This document shows positions 37,299 to 47,114 of a DNA stretch of 64,000 nt, piece by piece. How positions within the stretch are numbered: position 1 is the stretch's first letter; each line of letters begins with the position of its first letter. Position numbers and translations under genes: made by a program. The DNA comes from Candidatus Tisiphia endosymbiont of Beris chalybata (GTDB lineage Bacteria > Pseudomonadota > Alphaproteobacteria > Rickettsiales > Rickettsiaceae). The DNA lies in contig NZ_OZ032159.1 in NCBI RefSeq assembly GCF_964026555.1, forward strand, positions 744,001-808,000. The letters are read 5' to 3'. Below the pieces are notes generated by a model. The model had not been told where the DNA came from and searched no databases. It saw only the letters and a list, made by a program, of their open reading frames with translations.

Positions 37299-39812
37299 AT
37301 GGTTGGAATCAAAAAATTTTTTATCGGTTTAAGTGTAGTAGTTTGTATCACTATTTTAGTTTTATATTTATTGATATTGGGGGCCAGTAGAGGCTATTTT
37401 GATAAGCCAATAAAGAAGGGAATAGAAACTTATTTAAATTATAAAAATGCTCAAATAAAAATTGGTAATTTGCAAATAAGAAATAATATTCTATCAATTG
37501 ACAAAATTTTTATGGATTTAACCCATAATACTAAGGGGGAAATTACTAACTTTAATATTAATTTTGTTATTAGTAATCTAATGAGTAATCTTATAGTCAC
37601 GAATATTATTAGTATGGATAGTTTCACTGTCATTTCTGAAGATAATCAACCTATAATAGAGACGGTTATCTCCGCTAAGCACATAATAGAGCCTTTTAAA
37701 AATAATACTGAAACAGAAATAAATCTCTCCCCGATTAAAAACGTTGCGCTACTTGATTCATATGGTAAGTACCTGTCAGATGGGGCAGGAGTTTGTACTT
37801 ATACAAATAAGACTGATACAATCCCACAAAAATCACTAGACTGTAAATTGACTTTTAGCAATCAAGCTAACTTTCTATTAAAAGGTAAAATTCATAATAA
37901 CATAGTTGAAGCGCAAGCTGATATTAATAATATTCCTATAATAATTTATAAAATTGGAGAAAAATTTCTTGCCGATAATGAAATAGTTTTATTCTTACAA
38001 CAATATATTAAGGGCGGCTACATTAGAACAGGGGAGCTTAATTTAAATTTTGATAATAATGCTTTAACACCACACATTCCGGAAAACGCAATAAATGGTA
38101 AATTACACATTATAGATTTGGAATATAAGTATGACCCGGACTATCCCGCTCTTAAGAAGGTGGATACTGATGTCAAGGTAGCCGGATCAAAAGTTGACTT
38201 TGTGGTAAACCAAGCCTACAGTAGTGATACCCTTCTTTCTGGGTTAATAACTTTGGAATGGAAAGGAATGGAAGATTCATATTTTACTGTCAACGCTAAT
38301 GCTAAGGGGGAGGCGATAGATTTAATTGACTTTATCCCTGCTGAAGATTATAAAAAAGCAAAAAGCCAAGGGATAGATCTTAAAAAGGTTACAGGGCAGG
38401 CTAATTCTAAAATTGAAATATCTATTCCCATTAATCCCCAGATCAAAAATACCTATAATATCTCTACTGTGATTACTAATGCTAATCTTACCGCCTTTGA
38501 TAACAATATCATATTAAAAAATGCTAAAATGACTGGCTCATTTAACGGAGATAAAATAGTAGTAGCTGGGGTAGGAAAAATTAACAATAATAATAGTAAT
38601 TTTGTGTATCAGCACAATATTATTAGTAATAAAAAAGATAATTACGACAAGATATTAAGTATTAAAGCCACCGTTCCGGGAAATAATCAACAATTTGGAA
38701 TAATAAAATTACTTGGTGGTAGTACCATTCTAGATTTTGAATATAAGACACAAAATAATGGAGAATCTATAATTTCTGCCAACGCAAATCTAAAAAATTT
38801 AGAATTTTATATTGATAAAATTTCTATCCATAAAACTCGCGGGAAGGAAGCCAAATTAACTTTGTTAGGAAACTTAGAAAATAATTTAAAGGACGGCCTG
38901 CATTTTGATCTTGTCGGTGAAAACAATTTAAAAATTACTGCTCAAGTTAAACTGCCCAACAATAAATATGATATTACTTTGCCAGTCATTAGTTACGGAA
39001 GTACTAATTTAACCGGTAGATTGCTATTAGATAAAGATAATTTAAACGCAGAAATTCAGGGTAAGCAATTGGATTTGTCTAATTCTAATATGATGCAATT
39101 TTTAGAAAAAGCTGCAGACACCAAAAATATTCATTTGAAAGTGGGGATAGAAAAAATTCGACTACAAAATAATATATGGCTTAATGATTTCAATCTACAA
39201 ATTGACTGTGATAAAACGAAGTGCTTCTCGGGCTCCTTATTCGCCAAAATTGGATCTAAAACTTTGAAAATGTTACTTACCGATAAACAAGATAAAGAGC
39301 AATGGTTCATTAGTTGTAATAATGCAGGTGCTCTATTAAAAGGTATAGGGATGTATAATAATATGAAAACTGGCACAGTAAATTTGAATCTTGAAACCAA
39401 GAGACAAGAAGTTAAAAAAGGTGAAATAATACCCATTTTAAACGGGACATTTAATATAAAGCAGTTTATTATTACCGATATGTCTTTTCTTACTAGAATA
39501 GTATCTTTTGTTTCGTTTCCTGGCTTTATGAGTTTTATATTAAACAATAAAGATATTATGTTTACTAATATGCAGGGGCAGTTTAGTTATATAGGCAATA
39601 CTGTTAAAATCTCTAATAGTGCAGCTGAAGGTCCATTTTTTGATTTTACAATGCAAGGGGTAATTGACACTGATAGGCGCCAAATCAAACTTAAAGGAAA
39701 CGTTATACCATCATTCTTTTTTATGAGTAACATTATCACCAAAATTCCAATCATTGGCAAAATATTTTCTAAGGTAGCGCCTTACTCTATTGCGCTGGAA
39801 TATAAGGAATAA
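37299..39812 (+). CDS. AsmA-like inner-membrane-anchored protein
   Basis: 837 residues. An N-terminal membrane anchor (FIGLSVVVCITILVLYLLIL, 8-27) is followed by a long beta-rich region with many Asn/Lys repeats of strand-like sequence. The C-terminal AsmA-type domain (about 690-830) has LNGTFNIKQFIITDMSFLTR, GPFFDFTMQGVIDTDRRQIK and GNVIPSFF. Proteins of this superfamily (AsmA, YhdP, TamB) form periplasmic bridges that move phospholipid to the outer membrane or affect outer-membrane assembly. Which member is not clear. Its stop directly abuts the nadA start, implying an operon. Confidence 0.78.
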   Translation: MVGIKKFFIGLSVVVCITILVLYLLILGASRGYFDKPIKKGIETYLNYKNAQIKIGNLQIRNNILSIDKIFMDLTHNTKGEITNFNINFVISNLMSNLIVTNIISMDSFTVISEDNQPIIETVISAKHIIEPFKNNTETEINLSPIKNVALLDSYGKYLSDGAGVCTYTNKTDTIPQKSLDCKLTFSNQANFLLKGKIHNNIVEAQADINNIPIIIYKIGEKFLADNEIVLFLQQYIKGGYIRTGELNLNFDNNALTPHIPENAINGKLHIIDLEYKYDPDYPALKKVDTDVKVAGSKVDFVVNQAYSSDTLLSGLITLEWKGMEDSYFTVNANAKGEAIDLIDFIPAEDYKKAKSQGIDLKKVTGQANSKIEISIPINPQIKNTYNISTVITNANLTAFDNNIILKNAKMTGSFNGDKIVVAGVGKINNNNSNFVYQHNIISNKKDNYDKILSIKATVPGNNQQFGIIKLLGGSTILDFEYKTQNNGESIISANANLKNLEFYIDKISIHKTRGKEAKLTLLGNLENNLKDGLHFDLVGENNLKITAQVKLPNNKYDITLPVISYGSTNLTGRLLLDKDNLNAEIQGKQLDLSNSNMMQFLEKAADTKNIHLKVGIEKIRLQNNIWLNDFNLQIDCDKTKCFSGSLFAKIGSKTLKMLLTDKQDKEQWFISCNNAGALLKGIGMYNNMKTGTVNLNLETKRQEVKKGEIIPILNGTFNIKQFIITDMSFLTRIVSFVSFPGFMSFILNNKDIMFTNMQGQFSYIGNTVKISNSAAEGPFFDFTMQGVIDTDRRQIKLKGNVIPSFFFMSNIITKIPIIGKIFSKVAPYSIALEYKE

Positions 39813-40796
39813 GTGTTTATAAATATGCAGCAAAATGTTCTTACCTCTTCTGCTATTGATCCTTACCTTGATCTTGAGCAGGCAATTTTACGAATTAAAA
39901 CAGAAAAAAATGCAGTAATTTTTGCTCATTACTATCAAGATTCTGAGATTCAAGATATTGCAGATTTTATTGGAGATTCATTAGAATTGTCTAAGAAAGC
40001 TTCTATGACTTCAGCTGATATAATAGTTTTTTGTGGGGTGAAGTTTATGGCAGAAGTTGCTTACATCCTTAATCCTCATAAGAAAGTCTTGCTCCCAGAT
40101 TTGAATGCGGGCTGTTCGCTAGAAGAATCCTGTCGTCCTGAAGATTTTGCTAAGTTCAGGAGAGAAAATCCGGGATATATTGCTATAACTTATATTAATT
40201 GCTCTGCTGAGGTAAAAGCCTTATCTGATATTATAGTGACCTCCTCTAGTGCAGAAAAAATAATTAATGCTATACCACAAGAGCAGCCTATCCTTTTTGC
40301 GCCTGATAAACATTTAGGAAATTACCTAATAAAAAAGACAAACAGGCCAATGAAATTATGGAATGGTTCATGTATTGTTCATGAGAATTTTTCGGAAAGA
40401 GAGTTAATTAAGCTGCGTACAAGTAGCCCTTTAGCTCAAATTATTGCGCACCCGGAGTGCCCAGATACTTTACTAAGCTATGCAGATTACATAGGGTCTA
40501 CCTCTGCGCTACTTAAATATGTAGCAGCCAATAACGGGATCGAATTTATTGTGCTTACCGAACCAGGGATTATTCATCAAATGCAAATGCAAAGCCCAGA
40601 TAGCAAATTTTATGAAGTACCTTCTATTAATCAAGCTGGTTGTAGTAGTTGTAGTAATTGTCCTCATATGAAGCTTAATACTCTGGAGAAGTTATATCTT
40701 TGTATGGTTAACGAATATCCGGAAATTAAATTAGAGAGAGATATAGTAATTAAAGCCAGGAGATCTTTAGATAGAATGTTAGAATTAAGTAAATAG
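39813..40796 (+). CDS. nadA: Quinolinate synthase NadA
   Basis: 327 residues. Condenses iminoaspartate with dihydroxyacetone phosphate to quinolinate, using a 4Fe-4S cluster. [20 protein letters not shown] (about 34-53) is the family hallmark, with cluster cysteines in [11 protein letters not shown] and [14 protein letters not shown], and [13 protein letters not shown] between. GTG at 39813 directly follows the previous stop; an in-frame ATG at 39825 is an alternative. No nadB or nadC is visible in the window, so the rest of NAD synthesis must be elsewhere or missing. Uncommon in Rickettsia itself to my knowledge. Confidence 0.93.
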   Translation: MFINMQQNVLTSSAIDPYLDLEQAILRIKTEKNAVIFAHYYQDSEIQDIADFIGDSLELSKKASMTSADIIVFCGVKFMAEVAYILNPHKKVLLPDLNAGCSLEESCRPEDFAKFRRENPGYIAITYINCSAEVKALSDIIVTSSSAEKIINAIPQEQPILFAPDKHLGNYLIKKTNRPMKLWNGSCIVHENFSERELIKLRTSSPLAQIIAHPECPDTLLSYADYIGSTSALLKYVAANNGIEFIVLTEPGIIHQMQMQSPDSKFYEVPSINQAGCSSCSNCPHMKLNTLEKLYLCMVNEYPEIKLERDIVIKARRSLDRMLELSK

Positions 40797-40853
40797 GCTG
40801 CTTACATAATTAGTACTTAGGTTAAGCTTGCAAGAATTGGTTAAAACTATTAC

Positions 40854-41128
40854 TATACTCAATGGATTTCAAGAGTTGGATTTTATTATGAGGGGTGAGC
40901 GCGCGGAGCGTACAACTAAGTACGTAAGCACGCGAAACTTTGATAAAATAGACCTCTTGCATAACCTAAAGATAATTGAAGAATTTTTAGGAGAAACGAA
41001 GTCGAGTACCGCAACGTACATAGACGTACGTGAGGAACAGAGAGGAGTTTCGACGACAAAATTACCAATTAGATTAGGTTATGCAAGAGGTCTAATGAAA
41101 AAACAACTCTTGAAAGGCGAAGAGTATA
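40854..41128. repeat. P1 palindromic element carrying a nested P2 element
   Basis: Ends TATACTCAATGGATTTCAAG and TTGAAAGGCGAAGAGTATA, core GCGCGCGGAGCGTACAACTA. Taking out 40949-41094 leaves a normal P1 of about 129 bp. The same composite, in the opposite orientation, occurs at 50782-51056. No gene lies here despite an open frame running through both elements. Confidence 0.88.
40949..41094. repeat. P2 element nested in P1
   Basis: 146 bp, arms TAGACCTCTTGCATAACCTA and TAGGTTATGCAAGAGGTCTA. The host P1 reads GATAAAA before and ATGAAAAAAC after. One A is extra relative to the uninterrupted site, so 147 bp or 49 codons were added. Confidence 0.9.
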
Positions 41129-41156
41129 TGTGAATAAATATAACGTAAGGTTAATT

Positions 41157-41552
41157 ATGTCGAAAACAAGGCAGGAAATTTATAATAATAGGCCTCTTTC
41201 TCCTCATTTAACGATATATAAAAAACAGATTAGTTCAGTTTTGTCTATCTTTCACCGTATCACAGGAATAGGATTATTTGTGAGCCTAGCTGTATTAGTA
41301 TGGTATTTTATTATCCTAGCCTTTAATCAATTTAGCTCTGAATATGTACAATATTTCAAAGGTAGTTTGTTTAAAGTAGCTTTAATAGGGGTCAGTTTTG
41401 CTTGGTTTTATCACTTATGTAATGGTATACGTCATTTAATTTGGGATAGCGGATATTGTTTTTCAATTAAAGCTATTAATTTGACGGGCTGGCTGGTAGT
41501 AATATGCTCATTATTGATGACATTAATTTTTGGCCTAATAATAGTTTTATAG
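41157..41552 (+). CDS. sdhC: Succinate dehydrogenase cytochrome b556 subunit SdhC
   Basis: 131 residues from ATG 41157. This start is preferred because AAGG lies about 9 bases upstream and a GTG at 41130 would extend the frame back to the edge of the palindromic element. RPLSPHLTIYKKQISSVLSIFHRITG (the SdhC signature with quinone-site Ser) and three membrane helices are present, with the heme-ligand His in YHLCNGIRHLIWD. Anchors complex II in the inner membrane. First gene of sdhC-sdhD-sdhA. Confidence 0.93.
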   Translation: MSKTRQEIYNNRPLSPHLTIYKKQISSVLSIFHRITGIGLFVSLAVLVWYFIILAFNQFSSEYVQYFKGSLFKVALIGVSFAWFYHLCNGIRHLIWDSGYCFSIKAINLTGWLVVICSLLMTLIFGLIIVL

Positions 41553-41564
41553 TTTGGGAAAGTA

Positions 41565-41957
41565 ATGATAGATAATTTAAGAACAGACTTGACAAAAGCT
41601 AAAGGGGAAGGAGCAGCAAAAAGTGGTGCTAGCCATTGGTGGTATCAAAGAATAACTGCTCTTATTTTACTGCTTTGTTCTATCTGGCTAATATTTTTTA
41701 TAAAAAATATTATTAACAAGGATTTAACTTCTGTTATTATAATTTTACAAAAACCTTATAATATTATCGTACTAGGAGTCTTGGTGATTACCTCTCTGTA
41801 TCATTCAATGCTTGGAATGCGGGTTATAATTGAAGACTATATCCATTGTGTAAAACTGCGTATTGGATTGATTATCTCTCTGCAGATATTTTGTATTATA
41901 ACGTCAGCCTCATTCATAGTAGCATTATTTTATACTATGATTATAGCTGAACAATAG
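41565..41957 (+). CDS. sdhD: Succinate dehydrogenase membrane anchor SdhD
   Basis: 130 residues with three membrane helices and ASHWWYQRITALILL (about 21-35). SLYHSMLGMRVIIEDYIH (about 83-100) carries the heme His and the quinone-site Asp-Tyr. Follows sdhC by 12 bases. The TAG stop at 41955-41957 is also the first three bases of a P2 element. Confidence 0.93.
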   Translation: MIDNLRTDLTKAKGEGAAKSGASHWWYQRITALILLLCSIWLIFFIKNIINKDLTSVIIILQKPYNIIVLGVLVITSLYHSMLGMRVIIEDYIHCVKLRIGLIISLQIFCIITSASFIVALFYTMIIAEQ

Positions 41958-42100
41958 ACTTTTTTCGAAACTCTACTTCTGCTGGTAATTTGTACGTCGA
42001 TTCGGTGCTCAAATCCTCACGTACTGACATGTACGCTGCGGTTTTGTGCTCCGAGTCTTCTTCAAATTCCCTACCAGAAGCGAGTTTGGAAAAAAGTCCA
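41955..42100. repeat. P2 palindromic element between sdhD and sdhA
   Basis: 146 bp of the third arm type, TAGACTTTTTTCGAAACTCT to GAGTTTGGAAAAAAGTCCA, core CGTACTGACATGTACGCTGC. Its first three bases form the sdhD stop codon. It separates sdhD from sdhA within one operon, so its hairpin could affect relative expression. Confidence 0.88.
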
Positions 42101-42194
42101 ATTTACTAGCTGAAAAATTACTAATAAACGTTAATATAGAATAAGGACTTTATTAATTCTTATCCAAACTATATAGCTATAAGGAACATATTCA

Positions 42195-43970
42195 ATGCCA
42201 AAGTCTTATAATATTATTCACCATGAGTTTGATGTAGTAGTAGTTGGAGCAGGAGGCGCAGGACTAAGAGCTGCCTTTGGCATGGCAAAAGAAGGGCTGC
42301 GTACAGCGTGTATCAGTAAGGTTTTTCCCACAAGAAGCCATACGGTGGCAGCACAAGGAGGTATTAGTGCTGCTCTTGGGAATATGGGAGAAGACAACTG
42401 GCGTTGGCATATGTATGACACTGTTAAAGGGTCGGATTGGCTAGGAGACCAAGATGCAATCGAGTATATGTGCAAACATGCAGTAGCATCAGTGCTTGAA
42501 CTTGAACATTATGGGGTACCTTTCTCCCGCACCGAAGAAGGGAAAATTTATCAACGCCCATTTGGAGGAATGACCACCAACTATGGAAAAGGTAAAGCGG
42601 CGCAAAGAACTTGTGCTGCAGCAGATCGTACAGGGCATGCAATATTGCATACTTTATATCAGCAGGCTTTAAAAAATAAAGCTCAATTCTTCGTTGAGTA
42701 TTTTGCTCTTGATTTATTAATGGATGATGGAGAATGTAGAGGAGTAGTAGCTTGGAATTTAGATGATGGCAGCCTTCATTGTTTTCATGCACATATAGTA
42801 GTCTTAGCTACTGGCGGGTATGGTAAAGCTTATTTTTCTGCTACCAGTGCCCATACATGTACAGGTGATGGAGGGGGCATGGCTGTAAGAAGTTCTATTG
42901 CATTGCAAGACATGGAATTTGTTCAGTTTCATCCCACCGGTATATATGGTTCTGGTTGTTTAATAACAGAAGGGGCAAGAGGAGAAGGGGGATATTTAGT
43001 CAATTCTAACGGTGAGCGGTTTATGGAAAGATATGCGCCAGCTGCCAAAGATCTTGCTTCTAGAGATATAGTATCCAGAGCTATTACTATGGAAATCAGA
43101 GAAGGTAGAGGCGTTGGTGAACATAAAGACCATGTGTTCTTACATTTAAATCATTTACCTCCGGAAATTCTGCATGAACGTTTACCGGGTATTTCAGAAA
43201 CGGCAAAGATTTTTGCGGGTATTGATGTAAATACTCAGCCAATACCAATATTACCAACAGTACATTATAATATGGGTGGTATACCGACAAATTATCATGG
43301 GCAAGTTCTTAATAAAGATAAAATTATCCCAGGTCTAATGTCAATAGGAGAGGCTGCTTGCGTATCTGTACATGGAGCAAATCGTTTAGGCTCTAATTCT
43401 TTATTGGATTTAATAGTATTTGGTAGAGCCGCGGCTTTAAAAGCTGCAGAAATTATTAAAGCTGAGACGCCACATAAAGCTTTACCGCCATTTATATTAG
43501 ATAAAATAATTAGTAGATTTGATAATATACGTGATAGCAAGGGTGATATGCCAGTAGCTGTTTTAAGATTAAAAATGCAACGGATTATGCAGAACCATGC
43601 CTCGGTGTTTAGAACTCAAGAAGTATTAGATGAAGGAATAGAGTTAATTAATCAAGCACGAAAAGAGTATACTAACCTACAGGTAAATGATAAATCTTTA
43701 ATATGGAATAGTGATTTAGTTGAAGCATTAGAATTATCTAATTTGTTAGATCAGGCGCTTATCACTATATATTCCGCAGCTAATAGAACAGAAAGCAGAG
43801 GAGCCCACTCTCGAGAAGATTATCCTGAGCGTAACGATCAAGAATGGATTAAACATACATTAGCTGTAATTGATGAGCAGGGAAAGGTAATATTGGATTA
43901 TAAACCTGTCACTCTCACAACTTTGTCTAACGAAGTAGAGGCCATTCCGCCTGCTAAAAGAGTTTATTAA
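42195..43970 (+). CDS. sdhA: Succinate dehydrogenase flavoprotein subunit SdhA
   Basis: 591 residues. Oxidises succinate to fumarate through covalently bound FAD. The dinucleotide fold is [20 protein letters not shown] (about 13-32), the FAD-linked His is in [11 protein letters not shown] (about 46-56), and the active site includes [21 protein letters not shown] and [10 protein letters not shown]. The C-terminal [14 protein letters not shown] is complete. sdhB is not in the window, in line with Rickettsia, where it is unlinked. Confidence 0.97.
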   Translation: MPKSYNIIHHEFDVVVVGAGGAGLRAAFGMAKEGLRTACISKVFPTRSHTVAAQGGISAALGNMGEDNWRWHMYDTVKGSDWLGDQDAIEYMCKHAVASVLELEHYGVPFSRTEEGKIYQRPFGGMTTNYGKGKAAQRTCAAADRTGHAILHTLYQQALKNKAQFFVEYFALDLLMDDGECRGVVAWNLDDGSLHCFHAHIVVLATGGYGKAYFSATSAHTCTGDGGGMAVRSSIALQDMEFVQFHPTGIYGSGCLITEGARGEGGYLVNSNGERFMERYAPAAKDLASRDIVSRAITMEIREGRGVGEHKDHVFLHLNHLPPEILHERLPGISETAKIFAGIDVNTQPIPILPTVHYNMGGIPTNYHGQVLNKDKIIPGLMSIGEAACVSVHGANRLGSNSLLDLIVFGRAAALKAAEIIKAETPHKALPPFILDKIISRFDNIRDSKGDMPVAVLRLKMQRIMQNHASVFRTQEVLDEGIELINQARKEYTNLQVNDKSLIWNSDLVEALELSNLLDQALITIYSAANRTESRGAHSREDYPERNDQEWIKHTLAVIDEQGKVILDYKPVTLTTLSNEVEAIPPAKRVY

Positions 43971-43979
43971 AGTGCAGTC

Positions 43980-44061
43980 TATACTCCTCTTGCGATGATT
44001 TTGCTGCTAGGCATGATGGTAGAGCCTATCGTCTACCAACTCTTCAGGTGCGAACAGTATA
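43980..44061. repeat. Hybrid palindromic element: P4 left arm joined to a P1-variant arm
   Basis: Starts as P4 (TATACTCCTCTTGCGATGAT, GATGGTAGAGCCTATCG). It ends with the inverted extended P1 arm (TCTACCAACTCTTCAGGTGC, CAGTATA) also seen at 51342. Another sign that families recombine. Confidence 0.6.
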
Positions 44062-44076
44062 TATAGAATTCTCTCA

Positions 44077-44200
44077 TACCAAGTTGCTTTCAAGACAGTA
44101 GTAGGAGTATGAGTGGTGAGGCGCGCGGAACCTAGTAGATCTAGGTGAGCACGACGAATCCCGAAATACGACGACCTAATGTGAAGAAAGCAACTTGGTA
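44077..44200. repeat. P7 palindromic element
   Basis: 124 bp, arms TACCAAGTTGCTTTC and GAAAGCAACTTGGTA. The interior has GAGGCGCGCGGAACCTAGTA and AGGTGAGCACGACGAATCC, again with the common half-core. Only copy seen here. It ends 34 bases before chpT. Confidence 0.75.
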
Positions 44201-44234
44201 TTACTTAACCCTTTGCACTTGAGGTATTATTAAT

Positions 44235-44867
44235 GTGTTATCAATAAGATTATGTCAGGCTTTAAATGAAAAAATATCTCATGATTTTGCGGGATTAATG
44301 GGGGCAATAGATAATAGTATGCGTTTAATACAATCTAAAGAGTATCAAGACAAAGCTATTACATTAGTGCAGAGTAGTATAGGTAAGCTTATAGGTCGCT
44401 TACAGTTTTATCGCCATTTATATTCTATCCCTTGTGATAACAGCAATATAGAGATTGGAGAAATTAATAAATTAAGCATCAATTTTTTAAAATTAAAAAA
44501 TAACAATATTAAATTAACATTTCAAGGGTTTACAACTACCCCTATAAAAGATAGTATCAGTAAAATGATTATGTGCCTAATTTTTATAGCAACAGATAGC
44601 TTAAAAAAAGAAGGTATGATACTAGTTAACTTGGAAGTAGCAAGTAATAATTCCTTTGTGATCAAAGTGATTGTTACAGATAAACAACTGAGATTTGATG
44701 AGAATAAAAATGATATTCTGCTTGGAAAAGGCGATGCTCAGAATATTAACACCGACAATATTCATGAATATTACACTTATTATTTGACTACCGAGTGTGG
44801 ATATAAATTAGAAATTAACCCCACCCTGGGCTCTATAGAATATATCCTGCAGGATAAAAATAATTGA
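44235..44867 (+). CDS. chpT: ChpT-like histidine phosphotransferase
   Basis: 210 residues. In alphaproteobacteria ChpT relays phosphate from the CckA kinase to CtrA and CpdR, controlling the cell cycle. LCQALNEKISHDFAGLMGAIDNSMRLI (about 6-32) carries the phosphorylated His in SHDF. IGRLQFYRHLYS (about 54-65) completes the dimerisation helices, and a degenerate ATPase-like fold follows (SKMIMCLIFIATDSL). The start is GTG at 44235; the overlapping ATG at 44233 opens only a four-codon frame. Confidence 0.82.
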   Translation: MLSIRLCQALNEKISHDFAGLMGAIDNSMRLIQSKEYQDKAITLVQSSIGKLIGRLQFYRHLYSIPCDNSNIEIGEINKLSINFLKLKNNNIKLTFQGFTTTPIKDSISKMIMCLIFIATDSLKKEGMILVNLEVASNNSFVIKVIVTDKQLRFDENKNDILLGKGDAQNINTDNIHEYYTYYLTTECGYKLEINPTLGSIEYILQDKNN

Positions 44868-44876
44868 ATTATAAAG

Positions 44877-44979
44877 TATACTCTATGAATTTCAAGAGCC
44901 CTCATTTTATTATAAGGGGTAAGAAATCTTGATTTTGAGGGTGCAGGCGCATGCCAATCTTTGAAGTTCACCGTGTATA
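44877..44979. repeat. P1-related palindromic element, diverged
   Basis: Starts TATACTCTATGAATTTCAAG and ends TTTGAAGTTCACCGTGTATA. Its core is reduced (GAGGGTGCAGGCGCATGCCA). Directly followed by a standard P1 copy. Confidence 0.6.
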
Positions 44980-45108
44980 TATACTGCTCGTACTTCAAGA
45001 ATTGGATTTTATTTTAAATGGCGAGCGCGCGGAGCGTACATGCCAGTACGTAAGCATGTGAGTCCATGATAAAATAAAAAAAACAATTTTTGAAAGACGA
45101 GTAGTATA
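44980..45108. repeat. P1 palindromic element
   Basis: 129 bp, TATACTGCTCGTACTTCAAG to TTGAAAGACGAGTAGTATA, core GGAGCGTACATGCCAGTACG. It lies in tandem with the diverged copy before it, and 34 bases before fumC. Confidence 0.88.
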
Positions 45109-45142
45109 TAGAAATTAGTTAACAGATATATTAAGATAGGTT

Positions 45143-46525
45143 ATGACAAATTATCGAATAGAAACCGATTCCTTAGGAGAAGTCAAAATAGAGGAACAAT
45201 TTTATTGGGGTGCACAAACTCAAAGATCTCTTGAGAATTTTAGGATAGGAAATCAACAAATGCCTATTCAGTTAATTAAGGCTCTAGCTATTTTGAAAAA
45301 ATGTGCCGCCGCAGTGAATAGAGAATTAGGAAATTTGAAGCTAGAAATAGCAGAATCAATAGATAAGGCTACCTCTAGGGTATTAGAGGGAGAATTTGAT
45401 AATCAGTTTCCTTTAGCAGTATGGCAAACAGGATCTGGCACTCAAACTAATATGAATATGAATGAAGTAATTGCCTCTATTGCTAATGAACATTTAACAG
45501 GCACGAAAGGGGGGAAAAATCCTGTGCACCCTAACGACCATGTTAATATGGGCCAATCCTCTAATGACTCCTTTCCTACAGCTATGCATATAGCAACTGT
45601 AATTGCCACTAAGAAGCAATTAATTCCTGCCTTAATATTATTACAATTAGAGCTGGAGAAAAAAGTTAAAGCTTGGGGGCAAATAATAAAAATAGGGCGA
45701 ACTCATTTACAAGATGCAACTCCGTTAACCTTAGGCCAAGAATTTTCGGGATATGTTACCCAAATTACCTATTCAATAGAAAGAGTTGAAGAATCGCTGA
45801 AAAAAATATATTATTTAGCACAAGGAGGCACTGCCGTAGGAACTGGCATTAATTGTCATAAAGAGTTTGCAGTAAAATTTGCTAATAAAGTAGCGTTATA
45901 TACAGATTATCCCTTTAAGACTGCTATTAATAAATTCGAGGCCATAGCAGCTCATGATGCTTTAGTTGAATTTTCAGGAACTTTAAACACTATAGCTGTA
46001 AGCTTGATGAAAATTGCCAACGATATTAGATTATTGGGCTCAGGGCCAAGATGCGGTTTTGGTGAATTACATTTACCCGAAAACGAGCCTGGTTCTTCCA
46101 TAATGCCAGGTAAGATTAACCCAACGCAAGTGGAAGCATTAACTATGGTTTGTGCGCAAGTTATGGGCAATAATGTTGCAGTTACTATTGGCGGATCAAA
46201 TGGCCACCTTGAATTAAATGTCTTTAAGCCAGTGATCATATATAACATTTTACAGTCAATAGATTTGATTTCTAGTGCCATTAATAGTTTTGTAGCTCAT
46301 TGCATCGTTGGTCTTGAACCAAATGTAGAAAATATAAATAAATTAATCAAGCAATCATTAATGTTAGTAACGGCATTAAATCCACATATTGGCTATGATA
46401 ATGCCGCAAAAATTGCTAAAAAGGCTTACCAAGAGGGTATTACCTTAAAGGAAGCTGCAGTCAAATTACAGCTTCTTACAAGTGATGAATTTGATAAAAT
46501 AGTAATAGTAGAGAAAATGATATAG
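45143..46525 (+). CDS. fumC: Fumarate hydratase, class II
   Basis: 460 residues, the usual length. Interconverts fumarate and malate without an iron-sulfur cluster. [16 protein letters not shown] (about 97-112), [19 protein letters not shown] (about 130-148), the catalytic-region [11 protein letters not shown] (about 185-195) and the superfamily signature [13 protein letters not shown] (about 316-328) are all present. Works next to succinate dehydrogenase in the TCA cycle. Confidence 0.97.
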   Translation: MTNYRIETDSLGEVKIEEQFYWGAQTQRSLENFRIGNQQMPIQLIKALAILKKCAAAVNRELGNLKLEIAESIDKATSRVLEGEFDNQFPLAVWQTGSGTQTNMNMNEVIASIANEHLTGTKGGKNPVHPNDHVNMGQSSNDSFPTAMHIATVIATKKQLIPALILLQLELEKKVKAWGQIIKIGRTHLQDATPLTLGQEFSGYVTQITYSIERVEESLKKIYYLAQGGTAVGTGINCHKEFAVKFANKVALYTDYPFKTAINKFEAIAAHDALVEFSGTLNTIAVSLMKIANDIRLLGSGPRCGFGELHLPENEPGSSIMPGKINPTQVEALTMVCAQVMGNNVAVTIGGSNGHLELNVFKPVIIYNILQSIDLISSAINSFVAHCIVGLEPNVENINKLIKQSLMLVTALNPHIGYDNAAKIAKKAYQEGITLKEAAVKLQLLTSDEFDKIVIVEKMI

Positions 46526-46570
46526 AGATTTCTTGCTCCTGCTTAGATAGAGTTTCTATATAAGTTAATA

Positions 46571-46725
46571 TATACTACTCGTACCTAAAGAGTTGGTAGA
46601 CGATAGAATCAACTTCAAGAAGAGCGATGAGGCTCAAAGTCGAGCAGCGCAGCGTACATGCAAGTACGTGAGCACGTGAGTCCATGATAAAATAAAAAAA
46701 CAATTTTTGAAAGACGAGTAGTATA
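46571..46725. repeat. P1 palindromic element, extended-arm variant
   Basis: 155 bp: TATACTACTCGTACCTAAAG plus AGACGATAGAATCAACTTCA, then CAGCGCAGCGTACATGCAAG and the standard right arm TTGAAAGACGAGTAGTATA. The left arm matches 51342 while the right arm matches the plain P1, so it is a mosaic. Confidence 0.8.
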
Positions 46726-46727
46726 TA

Positions 46728-46732
46728 TAGAC
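46728..46732. repeat. Left remnant of a P2 element cut by IS3 copy 2
   Basis: Only TAGAC remains before the IS. The other side of the IS (48068-48082) reads TATGCAGGAAGTCTA, a P2 right arm. The middle of the element is gone. Confidence 0.45.
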
Positions 46733-46812
46733 CGTAATGCGCCCCGAAAACTAGAGCAGTGATAGAGAGACTATTTTATGTTAAAATAAATATAAAATAG
46801 GAGCAGTCGAAA

Positions 46813-47106
46813 ATGAGTAAGCCAAAAAGTTACAGTAAAGAATTTAAGTTTAAAGTATCGCTAGAGATGATCCGAGGAGATTTGAGTATTGCTGAAATAA
46901 TCTCAAAATATCAAGTTCCAAGGTCGGTAATGACAAGGTGGAAGAAACAATTTTTGGAAAATGGTGCTGATATTTTTAAGTTTAGCTATGAAAACGGTAA
47001 TTCCTCTAGTTCTACAAGCGAAATAGAGAAACTGCATGCAACTATTGGCAAATTGAAGGTAGAAAACGATTTTTTGCAGCTCGTATCTGCCAAGTTGAAA
47101 CTATAA
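46813..47106 (+). CDS. IS3-family transposase, OrfA (copy 2)
   Basis: 97 residues, identical to the copy at 20787. Helix-turn-helix at about 10-50 and a coiled tail. Intact. Confidence 0.95.
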   Translation: MSKPKSYSKEFKFKVSLEMIRGDLSIAEIISKYQVPRSVMTRWKKQFLENGADIFKFSYENGNSSSSTSEIEKLHATIGKLKVENDFLQLVSAKLKL

Positions 47107-47114
47107 AGAGGAAA

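Noticed and set aside
40828..41133. 101-residue frame before sdhC
   Set aside because: Covers the P1 element with nested P2; the same peptide appears at 50777-51073, which is the mirrored composite repeat.
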